Shown here piece after piece: positions 1-8,323 of a stretch of DNA of 64,000 nt. Made by a program: the position numbers and the translations under genes. How positions within the stretch are numbered: position 1 is the stretch's first letter; each line of letters starts with the position of its first letter. The stretch is from Microbulbifer pacificus (lineage in GTDB: Bacteria; Pseudomonadota; Gammaproteobacteria; Pseudomonadales; Cellvibrionaceae). Where the stretch lies: assembly GCF_002959965.1 (NCBI RefSeq), contig NZ_PREV01000026.1, positions 716,001 through 780,000 of the forward strand, written 5' to 3'. Under the pieces are notes generated by a model. The model worked only from the letters and a program-made list of their open reading frames with translations. It ran no database searches and had not been told where the DNA came from.

Positions 1-824
1 CCGCAGTTGATATCGAGGTATGAACGCGCGCGCTCTTCCAGTGACGCCGTCTTATCCTTGTAATCCACGTTATGCGGCACCTGGGCCAGTTCCGGCAACC
101 CACTCAGGAAGCCCACCTGCTGCCAGTAAAGCAGCTGGTTTTCCGTTCCCTCCTGGTAGGCGTAATCCTTGTTCAGGTGACGCGCACGGGGACCGATGGG
201 ACGCACGGCCTTCTGGGTATGGTTGTCGGCGTGGCAACCGGAACACTGATTGGCATCCGGCACTACATAGGTGAAACCCTCGCTGCTGCCATCCGTACCC
301 ACCAGCTGCAAGCGCTTGGCATCTCCGGCGATTTCCAGTACAGCATCGGTCTGCGCGTCGTTCCACACATAGGGCAATGCCTGCCAACCGTCCGCACGCT
401 TCACCAACAGTCGTGTTTCAATCAGCTTTACCTTTTTCAGGTTAAGGCCACTGCCGGCGAAATCCTGCGCGTAGTCATCGGTATTCAGCACACTGCCATC
501 CGCCGCGAGCGGGTAGTAAAACGTTTTGCTGATGATGGTACCCACCGGGTAGTCGAAGTCGTCTTCACCGTACGCTGCACTGGTTCCCTCCGGCATCCAC
601 ACCGTGCGCAGCTTGTGCGCATAGTCGGTAAACAACGCGGTGTTGAGGTCGTAGGGAGTGACCCGATCGTTGAGCGACAGCTGTCCGTCGATGGCCTCCA
701 CCACATGCCATTCGCTCAGGTTGTCTGGAACGGCATTGCGCTCATGGATGGTGACTGCCTCACGGGGTGCACCGCACCCCGTGAGCATCAGGGCCAGCAC
801 CGCGCCCCAACAGAGTTTACGCAT
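1..824 (-). CDS. SO2930-family diheme c-type cytochrome (C-terminal part outside window)
   Basis: About 274 codons are visible; the 3' end lies beyond the window edge. The N-terminus is a lipoprotein signal with lipobox LTGC, so the product should sit on the periplasmic face of a membrane. A c-type heme motif CSGCH is encoded near 240-255. The last visible residues, SYLDINC, look like the start of the second heme site just before the edge (inferred from the family, which has two CxxCH motifs). The ATG at 824 overlaps the stop of the upstream beta-helix gene by 8 bases, so the two are translationally coupled. This pairing with a beta-helix lipoprotein is common in marine gammaproteobacteria. 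The electron-transfer partner is unknown. Confidence 0.82.
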   Translation of the reverse strand, partial: MRKLCWGAVLALMLTGCGAPREAVTIHERNAVPDNLSEWHVVEAIDGQLSLNDRVTPYDLNTALFTDYAHKLRTVWMPEGTSAAYGEDDFDYPVGTIISKTFYYPLAADGSVLNTDDYAQDFAGSGLNLKKVKLIETRLLVKRADGWQALPYVWNDAQTDAVLEIAGDAKRLQLVGTDGSSEGFTYVVPDANQCSGCHADNHTQKAVRPIGPRARHLNKDYAYQEGTENQLLYWQQVGFLSGLPELAQVPHNVDYKDKTASLEERARSYLDINC

Positions 825-2124
825 CAGTTACCTCGTTAGCTGCGTGTTGCTCTTCCTGAGGTTTTTCCTGCTTGCTGTCAAAGTCGAGCACGATCTGCGG
901 CAGTTTTTTCAGACTGCAGTGGTGCTGAGAAATATCGGTGGTGATGTTCTTGTAGTTGTTCATCACATCGACGTTGATGATGCCAACACCTTCGTTTTCG
1001 ATGCACAGTTTCAGATCATCTGGCAGTTTGCCGTCTACCATTTTTTTCTTGTCCACGGCACCGTCCCACATGACATCGGGCAGGCTGCCGGTGAGGCCGA
1101 ATTTTGCAATCTTCAGCGCCTTCAGCTCCATGTGGTCGGGAGAAGTACCGCCACCGGTAAAGGTGTTGTTGTAGATGTAGATACCTTCCGGATAGGGGTC
1201 GAAGTTTTCCTGGGTGGACTTGTCGCTGTAGTAACCGGCGGCAAAGTAGCTGCTCACGATCACGTTGGCCGTATCGTTATCGGAAATCTCGTTGTTGAAA
1301 ATTTCCACGTAGTCATTGGAGTTGATCACTACACCAGAACCGGCCGGTACAGCGGCAACTGGCGTACCCTCGTGACCGAAGTTCTCGGTGTTGTTCTTGT
1401 ACACCTTGTTGTTGTACACGCGAGTGCTGTGACCAGGCTGCGGCAGGTTCGGCATGTTGAATACCAGAATACCGCCGGTGTTGTTGGTGGCGATGTTGTC
1501 GTACACATCTGCGCCGATGGTGTTCTCGATCTCGATACCGGCGACATTGAACTCGGCGCGGTTGTTACGCACGATCACATTGCGGGACTGGCCCACATAA
1601 ATGCCGGCGTCGGAGGCACCGATGGCCACGTTGCCTTCCACCAGCGTGTTTTCAGTCTGTACCGGGTAAATACCGTAGGCGCCATTCTCGGTGGATGGGC
1701 CGTTGGTCCACTCCACGCGGATATTGCGAATGATGATGTTCTTGCCTTCGTTCACCTTCAGCGCATCGCCGATGGTGTCCTCGATGGCCAGATCCTCGAG
1801 GGTAAAGTCGCTGGCGTTGACCAGCAGACCTTCCGCGCCCTGGATCTGATCCTTGAAGGACAGCACGGTTTTGTCCATACCTGCACCGCGAATGGTCACG
1901 CCGTCCACGTTCAGAGACAGGCTGCGGTTCAGCTGATAGTGACCTTCAGGAATTTCGATGATATCGCCAGGCTGCGCCTGGATCAGCTGCTTGAGCAGCT
2001 GCTTCTGGAAATCCGCGGACGCCGCGGAGACTTCCTGCCCTCCACCGCTACGGCCGTTGTCCTGGGAACAGGCTGCCGCCAGCGCGGCAATTAACGCAAC
2101 GCCCAACTTGACTGGTGCTTTCAT
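817..2124 (-). CDS. Parallel beta-helix repeat lipoprotein
   Basis: A 435-residue protein. A signal peptide ends in the lipobox AAACS, so it is an exported lipoprotein. After a Ser/Gly-rich linker, residues of about 45-330 form short repeats rich in N, V and I (for example VIVRNNRAEFNVAGIEIEN), which is the pattern of a right-handed parallel beta-helix of the NosD/CASH type. These folds usually bind or cleave polysaccharide, but I see no lyase-specific catalytic residues. The stop codon overlaps the start of the diheme cytochrome downstream, so the two probably act together on the same membrane surface. Function beyond the fold is unknown. Confidence 0.85.
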   Translation of the reverse strand: MKAPVKLGVALIAALAAACSQDNGRSGGGQEVSAASADFQKQLLKQLIQAQPGDIIEIPEGHYQLNRSLSLNVDGVTIRGAGMDKTVLSFKDQIQGAEGLLVNASDFTLEDLAIEDTIGDALKVNEGKNIIIRNIRVEWTNGPSTENGAYGIYPVQTENTLVEGNVAIGASDAGIYVGQSRNVIVRNNRAEFNVAGIEIENTIGADVYDNIATNNTGGILVFNMPNLPQPGHSTRVYNNKVYKNNTENFGHEGTPVAAVPAGSGVVINSNDYVEIFNNEISDNDTANVIVSSYFAAGYYSDKSTQENFDPYPEGIYIYNNTFTGGGTSPDHMELKALKIAKFGLTGSLPDVMWDGAVDKKKMVDGKLPDDLKLCIENEGVGIINVDVMNNYKNITTDISQHHCSLKKLPQIVLDFDSKQEKPQEEQHAANEVTDA

Positions 2125-2555
2125 GGATTCTCCCGCTTTCCTTATTTGATTGTTTTTACTGTTATGTGTCGGACATATACGGCTCGAACCAACACCGAAT
2201 GGATTGCATCACCGGCAACCCCGATCAGCGCCACAAAGACCACCATTTATGACCAAGAAAATGCTTTTCGTCCCACTTAGCACGGATGTACCAATTTCGG
2301 GGCGAAAAAAATGGCGACTGCCGCTAGCCGGATAGTATCCAATGGTCAGAAAGGCAGCAACCGCTAAAACGGAACTCCGTCTCGTTTTAACCAGACGGCG
2401 CCCGACCCAATGGTCGCGCGCCTTCGGAAATCTGGAGGATGAAGGGGGATCAGCGGACCATCGGGCAGCCAGAAACCCGCGCGGTCTTTCCCCGCACGGG
2501 TCACCAATAACCGGAACGAAGATTCTCCCCGGCAAACTGGCCCGCAGGCGCTATT
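2125..2555. other. Intergenic region, no gene recognised
   Basis: This 431-base stretch separates the beta-helix lipoprotein from the Yip1-type gene, both on the minus strand. Its first 60 bases are AT-rich (run of T at 2142-2157 on the plus strand) and must hold the promoter of the lipoprotein-cytochrome pair. Open frames of about 100 codons exist on both strands but are arginine/proline-rich with no recognisable domain, so I do not call them. Confidence 0.4.
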
Positions 2556-3158
2556 TCAGTGCTGGAATACCGGTGCCGCCACAAAGCTCCAGAACAGTAC
2601 GGTGGACACCATCACCACCACCGCCATCACCAGGCAAACCGTCACAACCGCACTGGCGAACAGAAACCCCCGCTCCTCGGACACATTCATCACGATGGGT
2701 ATTCCCACATACAACAGGTAGACCGCGTAGGCGACAGCCACGGTCGCCAGAAGGATGTCCAGCCAGAGGATCGGGTAAAGACCGGCAGCGCCGGCAACGA
2801 AAATGGGTGTGGCGGTAAACCCGGCAATGACCATTCCCTTCATCGGGTGGGTTTTTGCCCCATAGGTTTTCGCCATCCAGTGGATAAAGTAACCGACGGC
2901 AATCACCGACAGAATCATGGTGACGTAGAACACCGCCACTAAAGAAAGTGCGCTGTTACTGGTCAGCGTGCGAACCTGCCCTCCGCTGCCTATATTCCAG
3001 CCGATTTCCGTGGTACCGAAATACCAGCAGAGTGCCGGCAGCAGAGCCAGAACAATGACGTAAGGTACCTGACGATTGAGCCCTTTTTCAGACAACCCGG
3101 CAATTTCGCGCCATTGTCTGCGAGGTTGTACCATCAGGCCATAGAGATGATTCAGCAT
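2556..3158 (-). CDS. Yip1-family integral membrane protein
   Basis: A 200-residue protein with about five hydrophobic segments. The N-terminal pattern MLNHLYGLMVQPRRQW matches bacterial YIP1-family proteins, which begin with a short cytoplasmic segment (W at the P-x-x-x-W position) followed by a membrane domain. I place the start at 3158 because GAGGAG lies 7 bases before that ATG. An in-frame ATG at 3164 and a GTG at 3173 lie too close to, or upstream of, that ribosome site. The family is linked to membrane trafficking in eukaryotes, but its bacterial role is not established. It stands alone, with wide gaps on both sides. Confidence 0.75.
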   Translation of the reverse strand: MLNHLYGLMVQPRRQWREIAGLSEKGLNRQVPYVIVLALLPALCWYFGTTEIGWNIGSGGQVRTLTSNSALSLVAVFYVTMILSVIAVGYFIHWMAKTYGAKTHPMKGMVIAGFTATPIFVAGAAGLYPILWLDILLATVAVAYAVYLLYVGIPIVMNVSEERGFLFASAVVTVCLVMAVVVMVSTVLFWSFVAAPVFQH

Positions 3159-3634
3159 TCCCATTCTCCTCACTCGCGAGGAACTACACGGCTTGTGGCC
3201 GCGAGGGAGAGCCTTTCAGGAGCCACAGACTCCTGTGTCTCAAATTGATCTGGATACTACTTGTCAAAGTGAGGGATACCGCCAAAGGCCATTCCCAACA
3301 GTTCCAGTTTCTTGTTTTCTGCGCCTTCAGGCGCCTGCTTGCAGTCTGCCGGGCGGATTTGCGCGGCCACCAGCCCGGTGCTGGCTCGCACTAACCAGCG
3401 CGTTAGTGGAATGCCTCCCGGGCTCGATCAAGTTGTAACACCTCGGTCATGCAAGTCAACGCGGGGATCGCAAATGGTAAAAATAAAAACGCGGCCGTTT
3501 CCGCTGGAAACAACCGCATTTCGAAGAGTGCTACCGAATCACTCGATCAATTTGTGCCGTCGCAATTATCAGCAGGGGCACAAAGAAATCCGCCGGTATT
3601 TTTTTCGCAAAAAAGGAATTGGTGTAGATCGACG
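3159..3634. other. Intergenic region with the ilvE terminator
   Basis: 476 bases between the aminotransferase stop and the Yip1-type gene. Apart from the terminator at 3480-3517 I see no gene, repeat or RNA. Short overlapping plus-strand frames here have no protein-like composition. Confidence 0.4.
3480..3517 (-). terminator. Rho-independent terminator of ilvE
   Basis: On the minus strand, a 12-pair stem (GCGGTTGTTTCC / GGAAACGGCCGC, with two U-G wobble pairs) and an AGC loop is followed by GTTTTTATTTTT. It lies about 120 bases past the aminotransferase stop. Confidence 0.75.
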
Positions 3635-4699
3635 TCAGAATCTGGCTGTCTGCACCATTTGCATCCAGCCGAAGCGGTCTTCCGCCCTGCCCTCCTGAAT
3701 ATCCAGTAACATCTGCCGCAAGCGCGTCGCAATCGGCCCCGGCGCCTGCGCCAGTCGATAGCGCTGCTCGCCATCACCCAACTCGCTGATCGGGCTGACA
3801 ATAGCCGCCGTGCCACAGGCAAACGCCTCGGTACAGGCGCCGGAAGCCACCTGTTCCAGCAGGTCGTCGATGTCGATGGCCCGTTCCTGAACCTCAAGAC
3901 CCATGTCATTCGCCAGCGTCAGCAGTGATTCCCGCGTGACACCTTCGAGGATCGAGCCGTTGAGCGCGGGGGTGTGCAGCGCGCCGTCCACCACCGCGAA
4001 GAAGTTCATCCCGGAGAGTTCATCCACGGTGCGGCGGTTGCCGGGGTTGAGCCACAGGGACTGATCGTAGCCCCGGGCCTTGAGTCGAGAAATACTAAGC
4101 AGCGAGGCCGCGTAGTTCCCGCCCACTTTGGCGTCACCAGTACCGCCGAGCGCGGCGCGGCTGTCTTCGCGCTCCACCCACAGGCGCATATTGCCCGCAT
4201 GGTAGGCTTCCGAAGGACTGGCAATTACATAGAATTCATAGGCGCGGCTGGCGGTAACCGAAAGATCTGCCTGAGTCCCCATAAGGAAGGGACGGACGTA
4301 GAGGGATTCACCACTGTTGCCCGGCACCAGACCGGCGCAATGCGCCACCACGGTGTGAACGGCATTTTTAAACAGGGTTTCGGGCACTGGTGGCATACAC
4401 AGCCGTGTCGCCGAGTGCGCCATGCGCGCTGCATTGCGTTCGGGGCGAAACAGACCGACGCCACTGCCGCAGCGATAAGCCTTGAGCCCCTCAAAGCAGG
4501 ATTGGGCGTAATGCAAAACCTTGGCCGCGGGATCCAGTGCCAGGGGGCCATAGGGTATCAACTCGCCGTCGCTCCAGCGGCCATCCTGATAGCGGGCGCG
4601 AAACATGACCGGAGCCATGACAGTTCCAAAACCCAGCCTTTCCGGCATTTCGAACCCTCTCAGGCTGGCGATGGCTTCCGGTTGTATTGTTATGCTCAC
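3635..4699 (-). CDS. ilvE: Branched-chain amino acid aminotransferase
   Basis: A 354-residue PLP enzyme of fold type IV, in the long BCAT class. It interconverts leucine, isoleucine and valine with their 2-oxo acids in the cytoplasm, using glutamate/2-oxoglutarate. Diagnostic sequence: FEGLKAYR near residue 70, YVRPF near 140, and DAKVGGNYAAS near 200, where the lysine is expected to hold PLP. EGVTRES and the C-terminal GTAAIVSPI pattern bind the cofactor phosphate. It is monocistronic, with its own promoter at 4744-4772 and its own terminator. It is not linked to the ilv or leu biosynthetic genes; leuA is 53 kb away. Gene assignment is secure; whether it is the only BCAT in the genome cannot be seen. 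Confidence 0.93.
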   Translation of the reverse strand: MSITIQPEAIASLRGFEMPERLGFGTVMAPVMFRARYQDGRWSDGELIPYGPLALDPAAKVLHYAQSCFEGLKAYRCGSGVGLFRPERNAARMAHSATRLCMPPVPETLFKNAVHTVVAHCAGLVPGNSGESLYVRPFLMGTQADLSVTASRAYEFYVIASPSEAYHAGNMRLWVEREDSRAALGGTGDAKVGGNYAASLLSISRLKARGYDQSLWLNPGNRRTVDELSGMNFFAVVDGALHTPALNGSILEGVTRESLLTLANDMGLEVQERAIDIDDLLEQVASGACTEAFACGTAAIVSPISELGDGEQRYRLAQAPGPIATRLRQMLLDIQEGRAEDRFGWMQMVQTARF

Positions 4700-4743
4700 A
4701 AAGCTCTCCCACAGACGGTTATACAGTTTCGCTTAACCAGCGA

Positions 4744-4772
4744 ATTATGACCCTAAAGCGCACCCTTTCCAA
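4744..4772 (-). promoter_or_regulatory. Probable sigma-70 promoter of ilvE
   Basis: Read on the minus strand: -35 TTGGAA (4767-4772), a 17-base spacer and -10 CATAAT (4744-4749), about 45 bases before the ilvE ATG. Four of six and five of six consensus matches at optimal spacing; no operator is evident. Confidence 0.5.
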
Positions 4773-5428
4773 ACTCCCCAACCACAAAACAAGAATCCTA
4801 AGCAACAATTATCACAAATAAGAAATTAAATTAGGATGTAAAACTCAAGCGAGATGAATAACCCTCCAATGAGCGGTCCGACATCTTCACGCACAAGCTA
4901 GACCGGCCTATGCCCCCAGGCTCTCACAAGCGGCGGTAATTCCCTCTTTCGGGAAATTATTGGCACCAGCTTGTTTGAGAATGCCATCCCCTCCTTCCCA
5001 CGACTGCCAGACTCAGTGAACCCTGAACAGGTTGCCACCTCCACAGCCACTGAAATTCTCACGCCTTCACGCGCTGGCGCCCCACCCCACGCGAGGAGGT
5101 AAAGCGCGAAAATTCGTTGGCTATACTCAGAGATACATGGGCGGTGCTCGCCAATTGCAAGAGAAACCAGCGTCAGGTTGAAGATTGTTTAACCTGAAAA
5201 GCTCCCCCGGCACCAAAGCCCAGCGTCGATATCGACAACACACCGGGAAACCGGCAGGAAAGTGAACGAACCACACTTCAGGGAGAGAAGTTCCGCGCAG
5301 TCGAAGCTGTCGCAGACGTGTTACGCCTGTATTCAGCGTCGGATTGATGGCGGAATTCGCGCTCACTGCGCGTCCACCCAGTGGATGCCGGAGGGCCTGG
5401 CACAACATGGAATGGAAGTGGTTCAACC
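4773..5428. other. Intergenic region between divergent ilvE and the envelope cluster
   Basis: About 650 bases hold the start region of both divergent units. 4780-4860 is clearly AT-rich against its surroundings. A -10-like TATACT sits at 5122-5127 on the plus strand, about 300 bases before the first cluster gene, but without a convincing -35. If it is used, the cluster would have a long 5' leader. I recognise no riboswitch or tRNA here. Confidence 0.35.
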
Positions 5429-6736
5429 GTGACACAGACAGATACCAGCAACGCTATTGCTATCGGCTTGATGTTTACAGCCTCAGCTCTGCTGTGTGGC
5501 CCTGTTGCGGCGGAGGAAATATCCGCTCTCGACGCTGCCGTAAACAACACCAAAGCTCCTCCGGCCGCCTATATAGAAGCCGCCTCTAAACCACTGGAAA
5601 AACCGAAACGGCAGCTGCGTCCGTCGAAAGCAGCCGATGAGTACCGCGATCGCATTGAAGAAATGGAAGCGGAATATGGCGCCTACGGCGCCGGTATAGA
5701 CGAACAGCTGATTGGTCTGGGCAATGCCCTGCAGCGCAGTGGCGCGCACGAAGAAGCCATCAGCCAGTTCCGCCGCGCGATGCTGATCAACCGGGTCAAT
5801 GAAGGGCTCTATTCCCTGAATCAGGTGCCAATGATCGAGCGCATGATCGAAAGCCAGATCGCGCTGAATCAGTGGGAAGATGCCAACGACAATCAGGAAT
5901 ATCTGTTCTGGCTGCACGCAAAAAACTACGGGGAAAAAGATCCGCGCATGCTGCCGATCATCAATCAGCTGAGCAGCTGGCACCTGCAGGCGTACATTGA
6001 TGAAAAAGGTGCGACGCTGTTTGAACACCTGATCAATGCCACCAATCTGTACGCACTGGCGGTAGATATCATTTCGCAAAATTTCGGCGCCAATGATCTG
6101 CGCCTTGTGGATGCCCTGCGCGGCCTCAAAGCCACCAACTATTACCTCGCCACCTACAGCGGCGAGCCGCAGGAAGCCGTAGTGATCAACACCAGCTTCG
6201 GCGGTGGCGATCTAAGCCCGGACCGGCGTGCGCAGCTGGATCATTATCGGATGAACAGCTTCAGCTCCGGTAAAACGGCGATTACCAAAATCATGGATGT
6301 GTATCAGAAAAATCCGGCGTCACCGCCCGCGGCTTCCGCCAAGGCCAAGGTCGAGCTGGGGGACTGGTACATGATGTTCAATAAGTGGCACTCCGCCCGG
6401 GAAACCTACGGCGAGGCCTACCAGGCGCTGTGGGACAATGGCGCCACCAACCGGGAAATCGAGGAAATATTCGGGCGCCCCGCGGCTCTGCCCACTCTGC
6501 CTTTCCTGGAAGAAGACCGCGAGGCACTGGCAAATTCCTACGTTACGGTTTCCTACGATGTAACGGCATTCGGCAAGGCGCGCAACATCCGCATTATCAG
6601 TGCCAAGCCGGAAGACAAGGTCAGTATTCGCTCGCGGGTTCGCAACGTATTGCAGAAGGCAAAATTCCGCCCGCGGTTTGAAAATGGTGAGCCGGTCGAG
6701 ACCACCGGCATCGTACAGAAATTTGTATTTGAATGA
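5429..6736 (+). CDS. Secreted TPR-like protein with TonB C-terminal domain
   Basis: 435 residues from GTG 5429. I chose this start because it gives a clean signal peptide (hydrophobic GLMFTASALL, cleavage after PVAA) and GGAAG lies about 10 bases upstream; an ATG at 5381 would add an implausible hydrophilic leader. The mature protein is helical: residues of about 70-330 have TPR-like pairs (for example GNALQRSGAHEEAISQFRRA). The last 85 residues form a TonB-C domain (VSYDVTAFGKARNIRIIS, then VLQKAKFRPRFENGEPV). It should be periplasmic, not anchored like true TonB. It opens the 16 kb envelope cluster, with 186 bases and a hairpin before the next gene. Role in the cluster is inferred from position only. 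Confidence 0.8.
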   Translation: MTQTDTSNAIAIGLMFTASALLCGPVAAEEISALDAAVNNTKAPPAAYIEAASKPLEKPKRQLRPSKAADEYRDRIEEMEAEYGAYGAGIDEQLIGLGNALQRSGAHEEAISQFRRAMLINRVNEGLYSLNQVPMIERMIESQIALNQWEDANDNQEYLFWLHAKNYGEKDPRMLPIINQLSSWHLQAYIDEKGATLFEHLINATNLYALAVDIISQNFGANDLRLVDALRGLKATNYYLATYSGEPQEAVVINTSFGGGDLSPDRRAQLDHYRMNSFSSGKTAITKIMDVYQKNPASPPAASAKAKVELGDWYMMFNKWHSARETYGEAYQALWDNGATNREIEEIFGRPAALPTLPFLEEDREALANSYVTVSYDVTAFGKARNIRIISAKPEDKVSIRSRVRNVLQKAKFRPRFENGEPVETTGIVQKFVFE

Positions 6737-6871
6737 AGGAATCGTGTTCGACTGATGTAGCGATGTTGGTTTGACTCTGACGAGTGCCCGTAACAGTGCG
6801 AAAAACTGGCAGCGAATAATTTATGCCAGGCAAACCTCGAAAGACAAAAACTGTCGAACGAATAACTGAAA

Positions 6872-6901
6872 ACGGGCCGCTGCGATTTCGCCGCGGCCCG
6901 T
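6872..6901 (+). repeat. Intergenic hairpin before the Ser-rich lipoprotein
   Basis: Inverted repeat ACGGGCCGC / GCGGCCCGT (9 pairs, loop of 12 bases with a nested GCGA/TCGC). No T-run follows, so it is not a simple terminator. It lies 21 bases before the next start codon. Confidence 0.6.
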
Positions 6902-6922
6902 GAACGCATCAGGAGATGACCC

Positions 6923-8293
6923 ATGGCATTACGGACGATTGCACAGCGCTTTACCCATTCATCCCCCCATTCGCATAGTCTGCGCTGGCAAACGCTGGCG
7001 TCGGTATTTGTACTGGCCGCCGTCATCAGTGGCTGCAAAAACCAACAGACACAGCAACAGCCTCCGGCGCAGCCACAGCAGTCCAAGTCCCAGTCGCAAT
7101 CTTCGAGTTCATCGCAGTCGCAATCACAGTCGTCCAGCTCGTCGTCATCCAGTCAGCCGTCGTCGAGCCCGTCGACGGCCAGCAGCATGCCATCGCCCAG
7201 CTCCCCGAGCAGCAGCCGCAGCCCGAGCATGTCCACGGCCAGCAGCCGCGCGCAGCCAAACAGCTCGCTCCCGAGTATCGAATCCGGTGACCGCTCCAGC
7301 CAGCAGTCCAGCACGTCGTCACGCAGCGGAGAGGAATCATCGAGACAGTCCCGTTCCCGGAGTAGCAGTGACGGCGAACCCACAGCCAGCGGAGATCCGT
7401 CGACGCCTGTGTACAGCGATTCCGACCAGCGCCCCGATGAATCCCGTATGCCGCCGGATCCTTCGTCCAACAAAGAGGGGCAGCCGCCGGATGAGATTGA
7501 TTTCTCCGAAGAGCAGCAGACGGCAAGTAGCAGCTCCTCCTCAAGCTCGTCTTCGAGTTCCTCCTCAAGCTCATCGGCGAGTGCGAGCAGCGCGTCCTCC
7601 AGCAGTAGCGCCAGCAGTGCTTCCGCCAGCGGCGCACCGAGCAGCGCCAGCAGCAGTTCACCATCAAGTAGTTCACCATCCAGCAGTTCTCCGGCGGGAG
7701 GACAAAGCGGAGGCCAGTCAACCGCCGCAACTGGAGGCCAGTCCGGCGGTGGTGCACCCGCTAGCGCATCCAGCGCCGGCTCCCCGCCAAGCGGCAGCGG
7801 CGCGCCCAATGAAGCGCCCATGAGTTCCGCGGAGCGTGTGGCCGAACTGGAGGGTCGGTTCGAAACCACCATTGCCACTTACGACGGCATGATCCTGCGC
7901 GAGCGGGATTACGTGCGCAATCGCCCCGCCTCCGCTGAAGAAGAATCAGCCGAAGACGAAGCGCCCCCGGGGGAATCCCTGGAGGACCTGATCGCCGACG
8001 CAGAAGCGGAATTACCCCCGGCGCCACCGGCTGGCGGCGGTGAACCTGGCGGCGGCCCGGAAGAAAATACGTCCAGTGGTCAGGCAACCGGCCCCGGTCT
8101 GCCCACCAAGGGGCGCAAAGGAGAGTACAACCACACCAATACTGCTGCCGTTGTGCCGGCGGATATTCCCACCGGGGATGACGATGACGTGGTGGCCCGG
8201 CAGATCCGCGAGGCCGCCATACGAGAATCTGATCCGGAGCTTCAGGAAAAACTCTGGGAAGAGTATCGGAAATATAAAAAGACACAGAAATAA
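6923..8293 (+). CDS. Low-complexity serine-rich lipoprotein
   Basis: 456 residues with AGGAG 7 bases before the ATG. The signal peptide ends in the lipobox VISGC, so it is a lipoprotein. Residues of about 45-75 are Q/S-rich, and up to residue 290 serine dominates, with one near-continuous run of about 18 serines near residue 195. The serines use mixed AGC, TCC, TCG and TCA codons, so the run is not a simple triplet expansion. The last 170 residues are acidic with Pro/Gly (ELEGRFETTIATYDGM, then a charged end EKLWEEYRKYKK). Such tracts act as extended linkers or surface stalks in Cellvibrio-type proteins; here it may span the periplasm. Followed after 30 bases by another lipoprotein. No known domain. 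Confidence 0.8.
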   Translation: MALRTIAQRFTHSSPHSHSLRWQTLASVFVLAAVISGCKNQQTQQQPPAQPQQSKSQSQSSSSSQSQSQSSSSSSSSQPSSSPSTASSMPSPSSPSSSRSPSMSTASSRAQPNSSLPSIESGDRSSQQSSTSSRSGEESSRQSRSRSSSDGEPTASGDPSTPVYSDSDQRPDESRMPPDPSSNKEGQPPDEIDFSEEQQTASSSSSSSSSSSSSSSSSASASSASSSSSASSASASGAPSSASSSSPSSSSPSSSSPAGGQSGGQSTAATGGQSGGGAPASASSAGSPPSGSGAPNEAPMSSAERVAELEGRFETTIATYDGMILRERDYVRNRPASAEEESAEDEAPPGESLEDLIADAEAELPPAPPAGGGEPGGGPEENTSSGQATGPGLPTKGRKGEYNHTNTAAVVPADIPTGDDDDVVARQIREAAIRESDPELQEKLWEEYRKYKKTQK

Positions 8294-8323
8294 AGATGAC
8301 GATTCATCAGGGAGAGTAGTGAA

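Noticed and set aside
72..839. Open plus-strand frame of 255 codons
   Set aside because: It lies opposite the diheme cytochrome, whose lipobox and heme motif are clear. The frame has no ribosome site or domain and follows from GC-rich codon use.
658..2094. Plus-strand frame of 478 codons
   Set aside because: It is opposite the beta-helix lipoprotein. It lacks a domain, and the minus-strand gene has a signal peptide and a coupled neighbour.
2209..2535. Minus-strand frame of 108 codons in the gap
   Set aside because: Arg/Pro-rich composition, no ribosome site, no family resemblance and no conserved neighbours.
4860..5428. Possible tRNA or riboswitch in the ilvE-cluster gap
   Set aside because: No T-arm (GGTTCRANNCC) or conserved riboswitch core is visible. 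A small TTCCC/GGGAA stem near 4940-4955 is all that pairs.
6900..7878. Long plus- and minus-strand frames over the serine-rich lipoprotein
   Set aside because: Repeated serine codons open the other frames as well. They give Arg/Pro/Ala-rich or Leu/Glu-rich low-complexity translations.
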